Source: Kribbella jiaozuonensis
GTDB taxonomy: Bacteria > Actinomycetota > Actinomycetes > Propionibacteriales > Kribbellaceae
DNA length: 64,000 nucleotides
Assembly (NCBI RefSeq): GCF_005233875.1
Contig: NZ_SZPZ01000003.1
Location: 862,489-926,488, forward strand
Direction: 5' to 3'
The position numbers and the translations under genes are program-made. The notes under the pieces were generated by a model. That model searched no databases, was not told where the DNA came from, and worked only from the letters and a program-made list of their open reading frames with translations. Below are positions 25,340 to 33,750 of this stretch, piece after piece. The stretch's first letter is position 1. Every line of letters starts with the position of its first letter.

Positions 25340-26866
25340 ATGGGGGTCCCAACCAGACTCGGGCGTTACGTCGTGCGCCGACGCCTGGGCTCAGGCGGTT
25401 TCGCTACGGTATGGCTTGCTCACGATGAGCAACTGGATGCCGAAGTCGCGATCAAGGTGCTCGCGGACAACTGGGGCCATGACGACTCGGTCCGGCACCG
25501 GTTCCTCGAGGAGGGCCGGTTCCTGCGCCGGGTCGAGTCCGAGCACGTCGTCCAGGTGCACGACGTCGGCGAGCTGGAGGACGGCCGCCCTTTCCTGGTG
25601 CTGACGTACGCCGATCGCGGCACGCTGGCCGATCGGTTGAAGAAGAACCCCCTGCCGCTGGCCGAGGCCGTCGACGTGGTGGTCCAGGTCGGTCGCGGCC
25701 TGCAGGCCCTGCACCGGCGCGGTCTGCTGCACCGGGACGTGAAACCGGCGAACGTCCTGTTCCGCAGTACGGACGACGGCGAGCGGGCGGTCCTGTCCGA
25801 CCTCGGCCTGGGCAAGTCGCTCGACGAGGTGTCGAGGATCACGATGCCCGGCGGCACCCCGTCGTACGTCGCTCCCGAGCAGGCGCTGGGTGAGCGGCTG
25901 GACCAGCGTGCCGACCAGTACTCGCTGGGCGCGGTCGCGTACGCCGCTCTCACCGGCCGATCGCCGCACCAGGTCGACGGGCTGGGCGCGGCCAGCCGGG
26001 TCGAGGTGGCGCCGCCGCCGAGCTCGCTCGGGTTCGAGCTGCCGGAGCAGGTCGACGCCGCGATCGTCCGCGCGCTGGACCCGGACCGGGAGAAGCGCTG
26101 GCCGGACGTGCAGTCGTTCACGCGGGAGCTTGTGGGCGGGCTGGACGAGACCACGCACGACTTCCCGCTGTCGATCCGCGAAGTGATTGCCGTCGACACG
26201 GATCACCTGGGTGCGAAGACCGCGTTGAGCGACGAGAACCAGCCGACGATCGTGAAGCTCGCCGAGCCGTCGGAACCGGCGGACACGGAGACGGTCGCGG
26301 TCGACGCTCCCGCCGTACCAGAAGAGGCCACGGAGCCTGCCCCGACGCCCAAGCGGAAACGGAAGCGCGGCCGCTGGGTCGTCGCCGCACTACTCGCGCT
26401 GGTGGTCGGCGGCGGCGCCGGGTACGCCGGCCAGTGGTACCTGTCCAGTCGCAAGGCGATCGTGGTCTCGCAGGGACAGTTCCAGGTGACGCTGCCCCGG
26501 GCCTGGGCGAAGTCGATCGCCCAGACGAACTGGCTGGCGCCGGGCAGCAAGGCCGGGTCGCCCGCTTTCCGGGTCAGCCGGGACGCCGACTGGTCGCCGA
26601 ACACGCCGGGCGTGTTCATCGGCCTGGCGGGCTCGAAGCTCGCCCTGCCCGACAACAAGGCGCTCGGGTGCAAGCCGGGCCCGACCTACCCGGGCACGTT
26701 CAATGACCGGCCGACCACGGACCGGATTTCCAGTGGATGCGCCGGGGCCGATATGGTCCTGTTCGAACGGGTCGTCGATCGCGGGGACGGCGGCTCGATG
26801 CTCGTCCAGGTGATCACGCCAGATGCCGCCCGTGCTGCCGAGATCGCCGATTCGGTGAAGTACTAG
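25340..26866 (+). CDS. Transmembrane serine/threonine protein kinase (PASTA-less)
   Basis: 508 residues. The kinase domain spans about 9-270: P-loop RRLGSGGFATVWLA, catalytic K39, HRDVKPANVL at 131-140 and the metal motif DLG (154-156) in place of DFG, as in many bacterial kinases, then TPSYVAPEQAL. An acidic/Pro linker (270-335) and a basic KRKRKRGR stop precede a single membrane helix at about 346-366. The extracytoplasmic domain of about 140 residues (GQFQVTLPRAW, GVFIGLAGS, two cysteines) would sense an unknown envelope signal. It is divergent from the ECF sigma gene. A 37-codon gene follows 16 nt after the stop. Confidence 0.92.
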   Translation: MGVPTRLGRYVVRRRLGSGGFATVWLAHDEQLDAEVAIKVLADNWGHDDSVRHRFLEEGRFLRRVESEHVVQVHDVGELEDGRPFLVLTYADRGTLADRLKKNPLPLAEAVDVVVQVGRGLQALHRRGLLHRDVKPANVLFRSTDDGERAVLSDLGLGKSLDEVSRITMPGGTPSYVAPEQALGERLDQRADQYSLGAVAYAALTGRSPHQVDGLGAASRVEVAPPPSSLGFELPEQVDAAIVRALDPDREKRWPDVQSFTRELVGGLDETTHDFPLSIREVIAVDTDHLGAKTALSDENQPTIVKLAEPSEPADTETVAVDAPAVPEEATEPAPTPKRKRKRGRWVVAALLALVVGGGAGYAGQWYLSSRKAIVVSQGQFQVTLPRAWAKSIAQTNWLAPGSKAGSPAFRVSRDADWSPNTPGVFIGLAGSKLALPDNKALGCKPGPTYPGTFNDRPTTDRISSGCAGADMVLFERVVDRGDGGSMLVQVITPDAARAAEIADSVKY

Positions 26867-26882
26867 CGCTGAGGAAGTCCCC

Positions 26883-26996
26883 ATGCGTTTTCCGACCGAA
26901 CGGCTGCGGCCGTCGCCGGCGCTGATGCAGTCTGCTCGTCGTAGGTTCTACCGGCTGCGCTCCACGATCTTCCGCACCATCTGGCCGGCCGACTAG
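26883..26996 (+). CDS. Putative 37-residue basic small protein downstream of the kinase
   Basis: ATG to TAG encodes MRFPTERLRPSPALMQS followed by ARRRFYRLRSTIFRTIWPAD. It is rich in Arg (9 of 37) with interspersed Phe, Tyr, Ile and Trp, so the C-terminal half could form a cationic amphipathic helix. Evidence for translation is a strong Shine-Dalgarno, GAGGAAG at 26871-26877, with five nt to the ATG, and its position just after the kinase stop. The stop overlaps the convergent MFS gene by 4 nt. No homologue recognised. It is too short for confidence from coding statistics. Confidence 0.45.
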   Translation: MRFPTERLRPSPALMQSARRRFYRLRSTIFRTIWPAD

Positions 26997-28144
26997 TCGA
27001 CCGTCAGCCAAGTGATGCCGAGCGCAACTACCCACAGGACGCCGCCTACCCAGGCAAGGGTGTGCAGACCTGCGGTGAAGCTCGCGGAGTGGCTGAGCAC
27101 CGCGCTGTAGCCGGCTACGCCCGCTGCGCCGACCGCTTGCCGCGCAGTGTTGTTGACGCCGCTGGCCAGACCGGCGCGGTCCGGCGGTAGTGCTGCGATG
27201 GCCGCGTGCACTACCGCGGCGGTCAGCAGACCCATGCCTATGCCCAGGCCGATCTCTACGGGAATGACTGCGCCGTAACGGCTGTCCGAGCGGACAGCCA
27301 GCAGGCAGAACGAGCCGATAGCCCCGAGAGCAAGGCCGAACGACATCGGCAGCCTGGAGCCGTACCGAGCTGTGATGCGACCTGAGACCGGACCGAGGAC
27401 GGCCAGTGGCAGCAGAACCGGCAGCAGTTCCAAGCCGGCACGGAGCGCGGATTGGTCCAGATGCTCTTGTAAATAAAGGGTCAGAGCGAGCAGCGTGCCT
27501 AGACCAACCAGATTCATCAGACCGGAGACCACGTTGGCTCCGACGAACGCAGCACCGATGTGCAGCCGGACGTGTGTCTGGCGGTGAGCAATCCGGCGTC
27601 GTGGCACCATCCGCCAAGCCATTGGCAGCACCAACGCGATGATCGGCAAGTTGATCAGGAACACCGCACGCCAGCCGAATGCATTGACCAGTACGCCGCC
27701 GAGGACCGGTCCGGCGACCAACGCCAGAGCACCCGCACCGGCCCAGATCCCAACGGCACGGGCCCTTGCGGCGCTGTCGACGTACTGATCGGTGATGACG
27801 GCCAGCGTGCTCGGCAAGAGCAGCGCAGCGCCGACGCCCTGGAGTGCGCGTGCTGCGACCACGAGCTCTATGTTCGGCGCTATGCCGCACACCAAGGACG
27901 CGCAGCCGAAAACCGTGAGTCCGGCGAGCACAGTACGGCGGTGGCCGATGCGATCGCCCAGTGCGCCGCAGACGAGCAGGAGCCCAGCCAGCGCGATCAT
28001 GTAGCCGCTCACGACCCACTGCTGCCCGGCCGCGCCGGTATCAAGGCCGGTCCGGATCGTCGGCAGCGCCACGTTGACCACGGTCACGTCGAGCTGGACC
28101 AGGAAGATTCCGATACACAGCAACGCGAGAAGCATGCGTTCCAC
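26993..28144 (-). CDS. MFS drug/metabolite exporter (DHA2/EmrB-like, 12 helices)
   Basis: 383 residues. The N-terminal motif LVQLDVTVVNVALPTIRTGL and motif A (GALGDRIGHRRTVLAGLTVF) place it with the EmrB/QacA drug exporters, as does the motif C region (AGPVLGGVLVNAFGWRAVF). It is shorter than the usual 14-helix members. It is divergent from an ArsR-type regulator with a 48-nt shared control region, a common drug-inducible pair. Start GTG 28144; an ATG three codons in (28135) is possible. Confidence 0.88.
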   Translation of the reverse strand: MERMLLALLCIGIFLVQLDVTVVNVALPTIRTGLDTGAAGQQWVVSGYMIALAGLLLVCGALGDRIGHRRTVLAGLTVFGCASLVCGIAPNIELVVAARALQGVGAALLLPSTLAVITDQYVDSAARARAVGIWAGAGALALVAGPVLGGVLVNAFGWRAVFLINLPIIALVLPMAWRMVPRRRIAHRQTHVRLHIGAAFVGANVVSGLMNLVGLGTLLALTLYLQEHLDQSALRAGLELLPVLLPLAVLGPVSGRITARYGSRLPMSFGLALGAIGSFCLLAVRSDSRYGAVIPVEIGLGIGMGLLTAAVVHAAIAALPPDRAGLASGVNNTARQAVGAAGVAGYSAVLSHSASFTAGLHTLAWVGGVLWVVALGITWLTVD

Positions 28145-28158
28145 GTTCGCACCGAAAC

Positions 28159-28183
28159 ACTTCGGGTTGCGTCGAAGTATGAC
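28159..28183. promoter_or_regulatory. Probable operator and -10 box between the MFS and ArsR genes
   Basis: ACTTCG (28159-28164) and CGAAGT (28173-28178) form an inverted repeat with 8 nt between. It abuts TATGAC (28178-28183), a -10-like hexamer for the ArsR gene. The arrangement suits autorepression. Confidence 0.45.
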
Positions 28184-28192
28184 GGTGTGAGC

Positions 28193-28936
28193 ATGGATTA
28201 CATGAGTGGAGACGCCGATGTGGCTCGCGCCGCCGGCCTGATGGCCGAGCCCGCGCGGGCGAAAGTCCTGATGGCACTGGCGGACGGCCGCGCTCTGCCG
28301 GCCTCCCTGCTCGCTTCAGAAGCCGGTGTCTCACCACAGACCGTCAGCGGCCACCTGCGCAAACTGCTGGACGGCGGCCTGGTCGCAGTGGAGCGCTCCG
28401 GGCGACACCGGTACTACAAACTGTCCGGACCAGAGGTGGCCGCGGCCGTAGAAGCCCTGGCCCGGATAGCCAAACCCCAACCCATCAAGTCACTCCGCCA
28501 GAGCACCCGCGCCGCAGCGCTCCGCGAAGCCCGCACCTGCTACGACCACCTCGCCGGTCGCCTCGGCGTCGCTCTGCTGGACGGTCTGGTACGCCGGGAG
28601 GCCCTGACCCGCACCGACGGCGGCGTCGGCGCAGACCGCCGTACGGACGACCCGTTGGCCGCACAACTCCCGGACGGCCCGTATGCACTAGGCCCTCACG
28701 CTGTCGAACTGTTCGGCGGGTTGGGTGTCGACCTGGACCACCAGCCGTCCCGGCGCCAACTCCTGAGGTTCTGCGTCGACTGGAGCGAACAACGCCACCA
28801 CCTGTCGGGCCAGCTGGGCGCGTCCGTAGTAGACAGCCTCCTCAACAACAACTGGCTCCGCCGCCGCCCGAACCAACGAGCCGTCGACCTCACCACCACC
28901 GGCCACAAGTCACTCGCCGGACTGCTCGAGGGCTAG
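28193..28936 (+). CDS. ArsR-family winged-helix regulator
   Basis: About 247 residues. The N-terminal ArsR/SmtB-type domain includes AGLMAEPARAKVLMALADG and the recognition helix in SLLASEAGVSPQTVSGHLRK, then the wing VERSGRHRYYKLSGPEV. The long C-terminal part (REARTCYDHLAGRLGVAL, CVDWSEQRHHLSGQLG) carries Cys and His residues and is typical of a large ArsR subgroup paired with MFS exporters. No classic metal-binding ELCVCD motif is visible, so the inducer is more likely organic. Start ATG 28193; a GTG two codons earlier is the alternative. Confidence 0.87.
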   Translation: MDYMSGDADVARAAGLMAEPARAKVLMALADGRALPASLLASEAGVSPQTVSGHLRKLLDGGLVAVERSGRHRYYKLSGPEVAAAVEALARIAKPQPIKSLRQSTRAAALREARTCYDHLAGRLGVALLDGLVRREALTRTDGGVGADRRTDDPLAAQLPDGPYALGPHAVELFGGLGVDLDHQPSRRQLLRFCVDWSEQRHHLSGQLGASVVDSLLNNNWLRRRPNQRAVDLTTTGHKSLAGLLEG

Positions 28937-29649
28937 GACGGGCCGATCGGAGTGTCGTCGCGCGTGGCCGAGTTCGCCGCGTGGTCGAGGATGTCCTCCA
29001 TCGCGTCCCGGTCCTGAGGGAGTCCGGTGACGGCGATCTCGAACGTGCACAGGCCTTCGTGGTTGGCCACCCACCGGATGATCACGTAGCGAAGAGAGTT
29101 CTCCGGCACGTACGTGTAGACCAGCGTCGCTTCTTGGGTGTCCGGATCCACGGTCTGGGACTTGATCGACAGCATCTGGGCGGCCGGCACCGTCGCGAGA
29201 TCCGTCAGCCTCTGCGCCATCGACTCGGCGGGTGGCCGGCGGATGGTGAACCCGGCCTCGATCCGGATCCAGCGCTTGCTGGTCGGATCGGTGTAGCGGC
29301 CGATCTTCGGCGGATCCGGCTGCGTGAAACCCCAGTTCCGCGGCACCTTGAGGCGGACGTCGGACCGGACGACGTTGGTCGCGGTGAACTCACGGATCCG
29401 GTACTCCAGCTGGTCCTTGTCCAGAGCCTTGGTGTCGTCCGGGACGATCTGCTTCGGCGGCGGGGCCGGTGTGGACGGCGTACCGGACGGATCCGGGGTA
29501 CCCGCCATCGGAAGCGGGGCCGCGGTACCGGCCAGGCTGGGCTCGTCGGTGAGGAACAGGCCGACGCCGTACCCGCCGGCGCCACCGACCCCGGCCAGCG
29601 TGAGCAGGCCGGCGCCGAGCAGCGCGCGCCGCGACATCGTGCTCTTCAC
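28933..29649 (-). CDS. Secreted or anchored protein of unknown function, paralogue of the 29741 gene
   Basis: 238 residues. The N-terminus has MSRRALLGAGLLTLAGVGG, an RR-type signal with no lipobox cysteine. A Pro/Thr linker (about 40-70) precedes a folded domain of about 170 residues: VRLKVPRNWGF, YTDPTSKRWIRIEAGFTIR, LVYTYVPENSLRYVIIRW, VTGLPQDRDAMEDILDHA. The last two segments align closely with the neighbour's LIYTFIPGQTLRYVIVRW and ITGIPQDAAALDEVLQHA, so the genes are duplicates. No enzymatic motif is visible. It starts with GTG after GGTGGGGG. The stop overlaps the arsR-type gene end by 4 nt. Confidence 0.78.
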   Translation of the reverse strand: MKSTMSRRALLGAGLLTLAGVGGAGGYGVGLFLTDEPSLAGTAAPLPMAGTPDPSGTPSTPAPPPKQIVPDDTKALDKDQLEYRIREFTATNVVRSDVRLKVPRNWGFTQPDPPKIGRYTDPTSKRWIRIEAGFTIRRPPAESMAQRLTDLATVPAAQMLSIKSQTVDPDTQEATLVYTYVPENSLRYVIIRWVANHEGLCTFEIAVTGLPQDRDAMEDILDHAANSATRDDTPIGPS

Positions 29650-29675
29650 GCCCCCACCTTCCCCAGATCCCTACT

Positions 29676-29706
29676 CAAAAGAAGACACCTGAGTACAGTC
29701 TCAGGT
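29676..29706 (-). terminator. Intrinsic terminator after the 29741 gene
   Basis: On the minus strand ACCTGAG-ACTGTA-CTCAGGT gives a perfect 7-bp stem and 6-nt loop (29706-29687) followed by GTCTTCTTTT. It lies 34 nt past the 29741 gene's stop and separates it from the paralogue at 28933-29649. Confidence 0.68.
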
Positions 29707-29740
29707 TGCATGCCCCGAGGTAACAATTCCGTGAAAGCCC

Positions 29741-30454
29741 TCAGCCGACCTCGTGCACCGACGTCGAGGCGTGCTGTAGAACCTCGTCCAGGGCCGCGGC
29801 GTCCTGGGGGATGCCGGTGATACTCATCTCGACGTTGGTCAGCTGGCCGTCGATCGCGATCCAGCGCACGATCACGTAGCGGAGCGTCTGGCCCGGGATA
29901 AAGGTGTAGATCAGCGTCGCCACCGGGCGGGAATCGCCGTTCTCGCCGGTGATCGTGGCGTTGGTCTGACTGACGATCCGTACGTCGTTCTCCGGGGCCT
30001 GGCTCTTCTTCAGGTCGACGATGAGCTGGGCCATCGCGGCCGCGGGGGTCGTGTCGACCGGCTCGACCGCCTCGATCCGAACGCCCCGCTCCCTCTGGTC
30101 GTTCAGGTACTTCACCTCTTGGGGCCGCTTCGGGTCCCTGGTGATCTTCCAGCCCTGCGGCGTGTCGACCGAGAGCTGTACCGAGGGCTCGTCCTGTGGT
30201 GTGACGGTGAAGGTATGGCCGATGTACTGGAGGCCTGGTTCGAGCGGGTCGAGGTTGCTGGGGATCGGGGTCTTCACCGGGAGAGACGGCTCGGTCGGGG
30301 TCGGTGACGGGGACTCCGACACGGTGCCCAACGGGCCGGCGGTGCCGGAGGCGGTCGGTTCCGGGGTGTCGACGCGGTCGCCGGTGTAGTAGCCACCGCC
30401 GACGCCGAGCGCCAGGGCCAGCAGGAGCAGGCCGGCCAGGAGAACTCGTCTCAC
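29741..30454 (-). CDS. Membrane-anchored protein of unknown function, paralogue of the 28933 gene
   Basis: About 237 residues from the GTG at 30454. A hydrophobic anchor VLLAGLLLLALALGVGGGYY starts at residue 4. A Thr/Pro/Ser linker follows (about 30-65), then a domain matching the neighbour: SVQLSVDTPQGWKITRD, VKYLNDQRERGVRIEAVEPV, ATLIYTFIPGQTLRYVIVRW, MSITGIPQDAAALDEVLQHA. The arrangement (cytoplasmic stub, one helix, extracytoplasmic domain opening with xLxxPxGW) resembles the outer part of the Ser/Thr kinase at 25340, suggesting a shared envelope-sensing fold. An upstream open frame reaches 30595 but is very Arg-rich and unlikely to be translated. Confidence 0.72.
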   Translation of the reverse strand: MRRVLLAGLLLLALALGVGGGYYTGDRVDTPEPTASGTAGPLGTVSESPSPTPTEPSLPVKTPIPSNLDPLEPGLQYIGHTFTVTPQDEPSVQLSVDTPQGWKITRDPKRPQEVKYLNDQRERGVRIEAVEPVDTTPAAAMAQLIVDLKKSQAPENDVRIVSQTNATITGENGDSRPVATLIYTFIPGQTLRYVIVRWIAIDGQLTNVEMSITGIPQDAAALDEVLQHASTSVHEVG

Positions 30455-30649
30455 GCTTGCACCGGTCCACGGGGAGAGCGCGTGGGCGTGGCGGGACCGC
30501 CGGGCAGCAGCACGAGGTACGGCGTACCGGCCGGACGTGGGGAGGCGGTCACGGGCACGGCGCCATCTTCTCAGGAGAGGCGGGCACGAGCCCAAAACCC
30601 CGGCGGAGACCTTTTCACACCGGTCCTACTGAATCCTTTCAACGAGGAC

Positions 30650-30678
30650 TTGACACCCTTCCAGGCCATACGTAGCGT
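30650..30678 (+). promoter_or_regulatory. Sigma-70-type promoter of the sugar ABC operon
   Basis: TTGACA at 30650-30655, a 17-nt spacer and TAGCGT at 30673-30678. This is the best -35/-10 pair seen in the window, 75 nt upstream of the solute-binding protein start. Confidence 0.65.
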
Positions 30679-30689
30679 CCCGGTGACGA

Positions 30690-30714
30690 AAGTAACACGA
30701 TCCTGCGGTTACTT
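30690..30714. promoter_or_regulatory. Probable operator in the sugar ABC operon leader
   Basis: AAGTAAC (30690-30696) and GTTACTT (30708-30714) form a perfect 7-bp inverted repeat with an 11-nt spacer, just past the predicted transcription start. The regulator is not encoded next to it. Confidence 0.5.
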
Positions 30715-30752
30715 CACAGACTTCGCCGATATGTCGGCGCACAGGAGGACCC

Positions 30753-32030
30753 ATGGCACTCGATCAGTCCGTCAGTCGACGGCGGCTCCTCCAGTTGATG
30801 GGCGGCGCCGCGGCGGTCGGGACGCTCGCAGCGTGCGGGGGCGGCAGCGGCTCGTCGTCGTCCGGCGGCACGCTCAAGGTGATCGGCGTCGGCGACCAGG
30901 AGGCCGGCCTGCGGAAGGTGCTCGACGCGTACAAGTCGTCACACTCCGGCTTCGACTTCAACCTGTCGTTCGCGCCGGCCGACCAGGTGCAGACCGCGCT
31001 CCGCACCCAGCTCGGCGGCGGCAACGCACCCGACGTACACGTCGTGTATCCCGGCAACGGCAGCGCGATGTCGATGGCCCAGCTGGCCAAGGCCGGACTG
31101 CTCGCCGACCTCAGCAGCCAGTCCTGGACGCAGAAGATCCCGGACGGCTTCAAGGGCGCGTTCCAGAGCGACGGCAAGACGTACATCTACTCGCCCGGAT
31201 CCAGCATGCTCGGCGCGATCTACAACAAGAAGGCGTTCGCGACCGCCGGTGTCGAGCCGCCGACCACCTGGTCGGAGCTGCTGTCGGTCTGCGAGAAGCT
31301 CAAGGCGAAGGGCATCGTCCCGATCGCACTCGGCGCGCAGACCCCGTGGATCACCCAGCTGATCCCGTACGCGCTGGTGCCGGGCACGGTGTATGCCAAG
31401 ACCCCCGACTTCGACGACAAGATGCTCGCCGGCCAGGCCTCGTTCGCGGACTCCGGCTGGGTCGACGCGATGAACAAGTACCTCGAGTTGCAGAAGAAGG
31501 GCTTCTTCAACGACAACCCGAACGGTACGACGTACGAGCAGGCCACCTCGATGGTTGCCACCGGCAAGGCCGCGATGGCGGTCCAGGTCTCCGCCGTACT
31601 GTCGGCGTTCCGGGCTGCCTCGCAGACGCCGGACGACCTGTCGATGTTCCCGTTCCCGGCGACGGATGTTGCCGCTGACAACTGGATTCCGGCCGGCGTG
31701 GTGGTCGGGATCGCGGTCAGCGCGAAGAGCAAGAAGTCCGACCAGGCCAAGTCCTTCCTCGACTACTGCGGCCAGCAGGAGAACCTGAACACCTGGGCCG
31801 AGGCCGTCTCCTGCGTCCCGCTGTACGGCGACGCGAAGGTCGACCCGGCGCTGACCCTGTTCCTGCCCGCGCTGAAGGCGAACAAGGCCGTCCCGTTCAT
31901 GGACCAGCGCTGGCCGAACGCCGAGGTCCAACCCACCCACTTCGCCGTCGTCCAGGAGCTGCTCGGCGGCAAGACAACCGTCGACGCCGCCCTGAAGAAG
32001 ATGGACGAGGCCTACCGGAAAAAGGCATGA
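30753..32030 (+). CDS. Sugar ABC transporter solute-binding lipoprotein (CUT1 type)
   Basis: 425 residues. A Tat/lipoprotein leader (SRRRLLQLMGG, lipobox LAAC at about 25-28) is followed by a Ser/Gly linker and a family-1 extracellular solute-binding fold: GGGNAPDVHVVYPG, SPGSSMLGAIYNKKAFATAG and PPTTWSELLSVCEKLKAKGI are typical. It delivers a sugar or oligosaccharide to the two permeases encoded next. AGGAGG precedes the ATG. The operon also sits by a lectin-like gene and a GH43 enzyme, suggesting a plant polysaccharide fragment as ligand. Confidence 0.93.
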   Translation: MALDQSVSRRRLLQLMGGAAAVGTLAACGGGSGSSSSGGTLKVIGVGDQEAGLRKVLDAYKSSHSGFDFNLSFAPADQVQTALRTQLGGGNAPDVHVVYPGNGSAMSMAQLAKAGLLADLSSQSWTQKIPDGFKGAFQSDGKTYIYSPGSSMLGAIYNKKAFATAGVEPPTTWSELLSVCEKLKAKGIVPIALGAQTPWITQLIPYALVPGTVYAKTPDFDDKMLAGQASFADSGWVDAMNKYLELQKKGFFNDNPNGTTYEQATSMVATGKAAMAVQVSAVLSAFRAASQTPDDLSMFPFPATDVAADNWIPAGVVVGIAVSAKSKKSDQAKSFLDYCGQQENLNTWAEAVSCVPLYGDAKVDPALTLFLPALKANKAVPFMDQRWPNAEVQPTHFAVVQELLGGKTTVDAALKKMDEAYRKKA

Positions 32031-32905
32031 GAGTACGTATTGCCCCGCCGTGGTGGTTCGCGGTCCCGGCGATCCTCGTGTACGCCGTGGTCGTCTTGTA
32101 CCCGAGCATCGCGGGGGCGGGATCGGCGTTCACGGACTGGTCCGGGATCGGGAACGCCAAGACGTTCGTCGGGATCGACAACTTCAAACAGCTCGCGCAT
32201 GACAGCCAGGCGCTCGGCGCGTTGCGGAACACGTTGCTGCTGACGGTCGCGATTGTCGTCGTGCAGAACGCGATCGGCTTGCTGCTGGCGCTCGGCGTAC
32301 ACACCAACATCAAGAGCCGGATGGCGTTGCGGCTGGTGTTCTTCGCGCCGGTCGTGGTGAGTCCGGTGATGGTGTCGTTCCTGTGGAAGTTCGTGTACAA
32401 CCCGGCTCCGGACGCCGGACTGAACGCTGCGCTCGGAGCGGTCGGGCTCGGTGGATTGCGGCAGGACTGGCTGGGGAATCCGTCGCTGGCGTTGTGGTCG
32501 GTCGCGTTCACGGTAATCTGGCAGTGCGCGGGGTACTCGATGGTGATCTTCCTGGCCGGGCTCGAAGGCGTGCCGGCCGAGCTGCACGAGTCCGCGATGG
32601 TCGACGGCGCCGGTACGATCGCCCGCTTCCGCCACATCACCTGGCCGCTGCTGGCGCCGGCCGTGACTATCAACGTGATGCTGTCGACGGTGGGCGGGTT
32701 GACGTTGTTCACGCAGATCATCGCGATGACGAACGGCGGCCCGGGGTACGCGACGGACACGTTGTCGACGGTGTTGTACAAGCAGGCGTTCGTGTTCGGG
32801 AAGTTCGGCTACAGCACCGCGGTCGCACTGGTGCTGGCGATCTTCGTCGCGGCCGTGTCGTTCCTGCAGATCGGGTACCTGAGGTCGAGGGAGACGGCGG
32901 CATGA
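32027..32905 (+). CDS. Sugar ABC transporter permease (MalF/UgpA type)
   Basis: 292 residues with six hydrophobic helices. The EAA loop that docks the ATPase is ELHESAMVDGAGTIARFRHI (about residues 184-203), followed by TWPLLAPA. The ATG overlaps the binding-protein stop (ATGA) and its own stop overlaps the second permease start. Confidence 0.93.
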   Translation: MRVRIAPPWWFAVPAILVYAVVVLYPSIAGAGSAFTDWSGIGNAKTFVGIDNFKQLAHDSQALGALRNTLLLTVAIVVVQNAIGLLLALGVHTNIKSRMALRLVFFAPVVVSPVMVSFLWKFVYNPAPDAGLNAALGAVGLGGLRQDWLGNPSLALWSVAFTVIWQCAGYSMVIFLAGLEGVPAELHESAMVDGAGTIARFRHITWPLLAPAVTINVMLSTVGGLTLFTQIIAMTNGGPGYATDTLSTVLYKQAFVFGKFGYSTAVALVLAIFVAAVSFLQIGYLRSRETAA

Positions 32906-33723
32906 AGTATCGCCCGCGCACGTTCCTGCTGGAGCTGGTGATGATCGCGGTCGCGATCGGGTTCCTGTTCCCGGTGTACGTGCTGGTCACGCTCGCGTTC
33001 AAGGATCCCCAGCAGATCGCGAACCGGCCGTTGTCGTTGCCGGACCCACCGAGTGTCGGGAGCTTCGGTGAGGCCTGGCGGTCGGCGGGGCTCAGCTCGG
33101 CCTTGCTGAACAGCTCGCTGATCACCGTCGTCAGCGTGCTGCTGCTGATCGCGTTGGGCTCGCTGGCGGCGTACTTCCTGGCCCGTACGGCGACGCGCCT
33201 GAGCTACAGCCTCTACATTCTGTTCCTGGTCGGCATCATCCTGCCGTTCCAGCTGGGGATGATCCCGCTGTACCAACTCGTCGACAACCTGGGTCTGCTC
33301 GGGACGTACCAGGGCATGATCCTTTTCTACACAGGGATCCAGCTGCCGTTCACGGTCTTCCTGTACACGGGTTTCATCCGGTCGCTCCCGGCGGACTACA
33401 CGAACGCCGCGCTGATCGACGGCGCATCACATCTCCAGGCGTTCGCGCACGTGATCTTCCCGCTGCTCCGGCCGATCACCGGGACGGTTCTGATCCTGAA
33501 CGCCGTACAGATCTGGAACGACTTCTTCACCCCGTTGCTCTACCTCGGCGGCTCCGGCCACGAGACCGTGCCGGTGCGGGTGTTCGCCTTCGTCAACCAG
33601 TACACGTCGAACTACGGCCTGGTCGCCGCCGGCCTGATCCTCGCCGCCCTCCCGATCCTGCTGCTTTTCCTCTTCCTGCAACGCTATGTCATACGCGGTT
33701 TCGCCTCCGGCCTGAAAGGATGA
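32902..33723 (+). CDS. Sugar ABC transporter permease (MalG/UgpE type)
   Basis: 273 residues with six hydrophobic helices. The EAA-type loop is YTNAALIDGASHLQAFAHVI, then FPLLRP. The partner of the upstream permease, it starts at the ATG at 32902 overlapping that gene's stop. No ATPase gene follows, so the importer probably borrows a shared MsmK/MsiK-type ATPase encoded elsewhere, as is usual for actinobacterial CUT1 systems. Confidence 0.93.
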   Translation: MKYRPRTFLLELVMIAVAIGFLFPVYVLVTLAFKDPQQIANRPLSLPDPPSVGSFGEAWRSAGLSSALLNSSLITVVSVLLLIALGSLAAYFLARTATRLSYSLYILFLVGIILPFQLGMIPLYQLVDNLGLLGTYQGMILFYTGIQLPFTVFLYTGFIRSLPADYTNAALIDGASHLQAFAHVIFPLLRPITGTVLILNAVQIWNDFFTPLLYLGGSGHETVPVRVFAFVNQYTSNYGLVAAGLILAALPILLLFLFLQRYVIRGFASGLKG

Positions 33724-33750
33724 CCGCTCCAGAGGACAAAGGGGAGTGGA

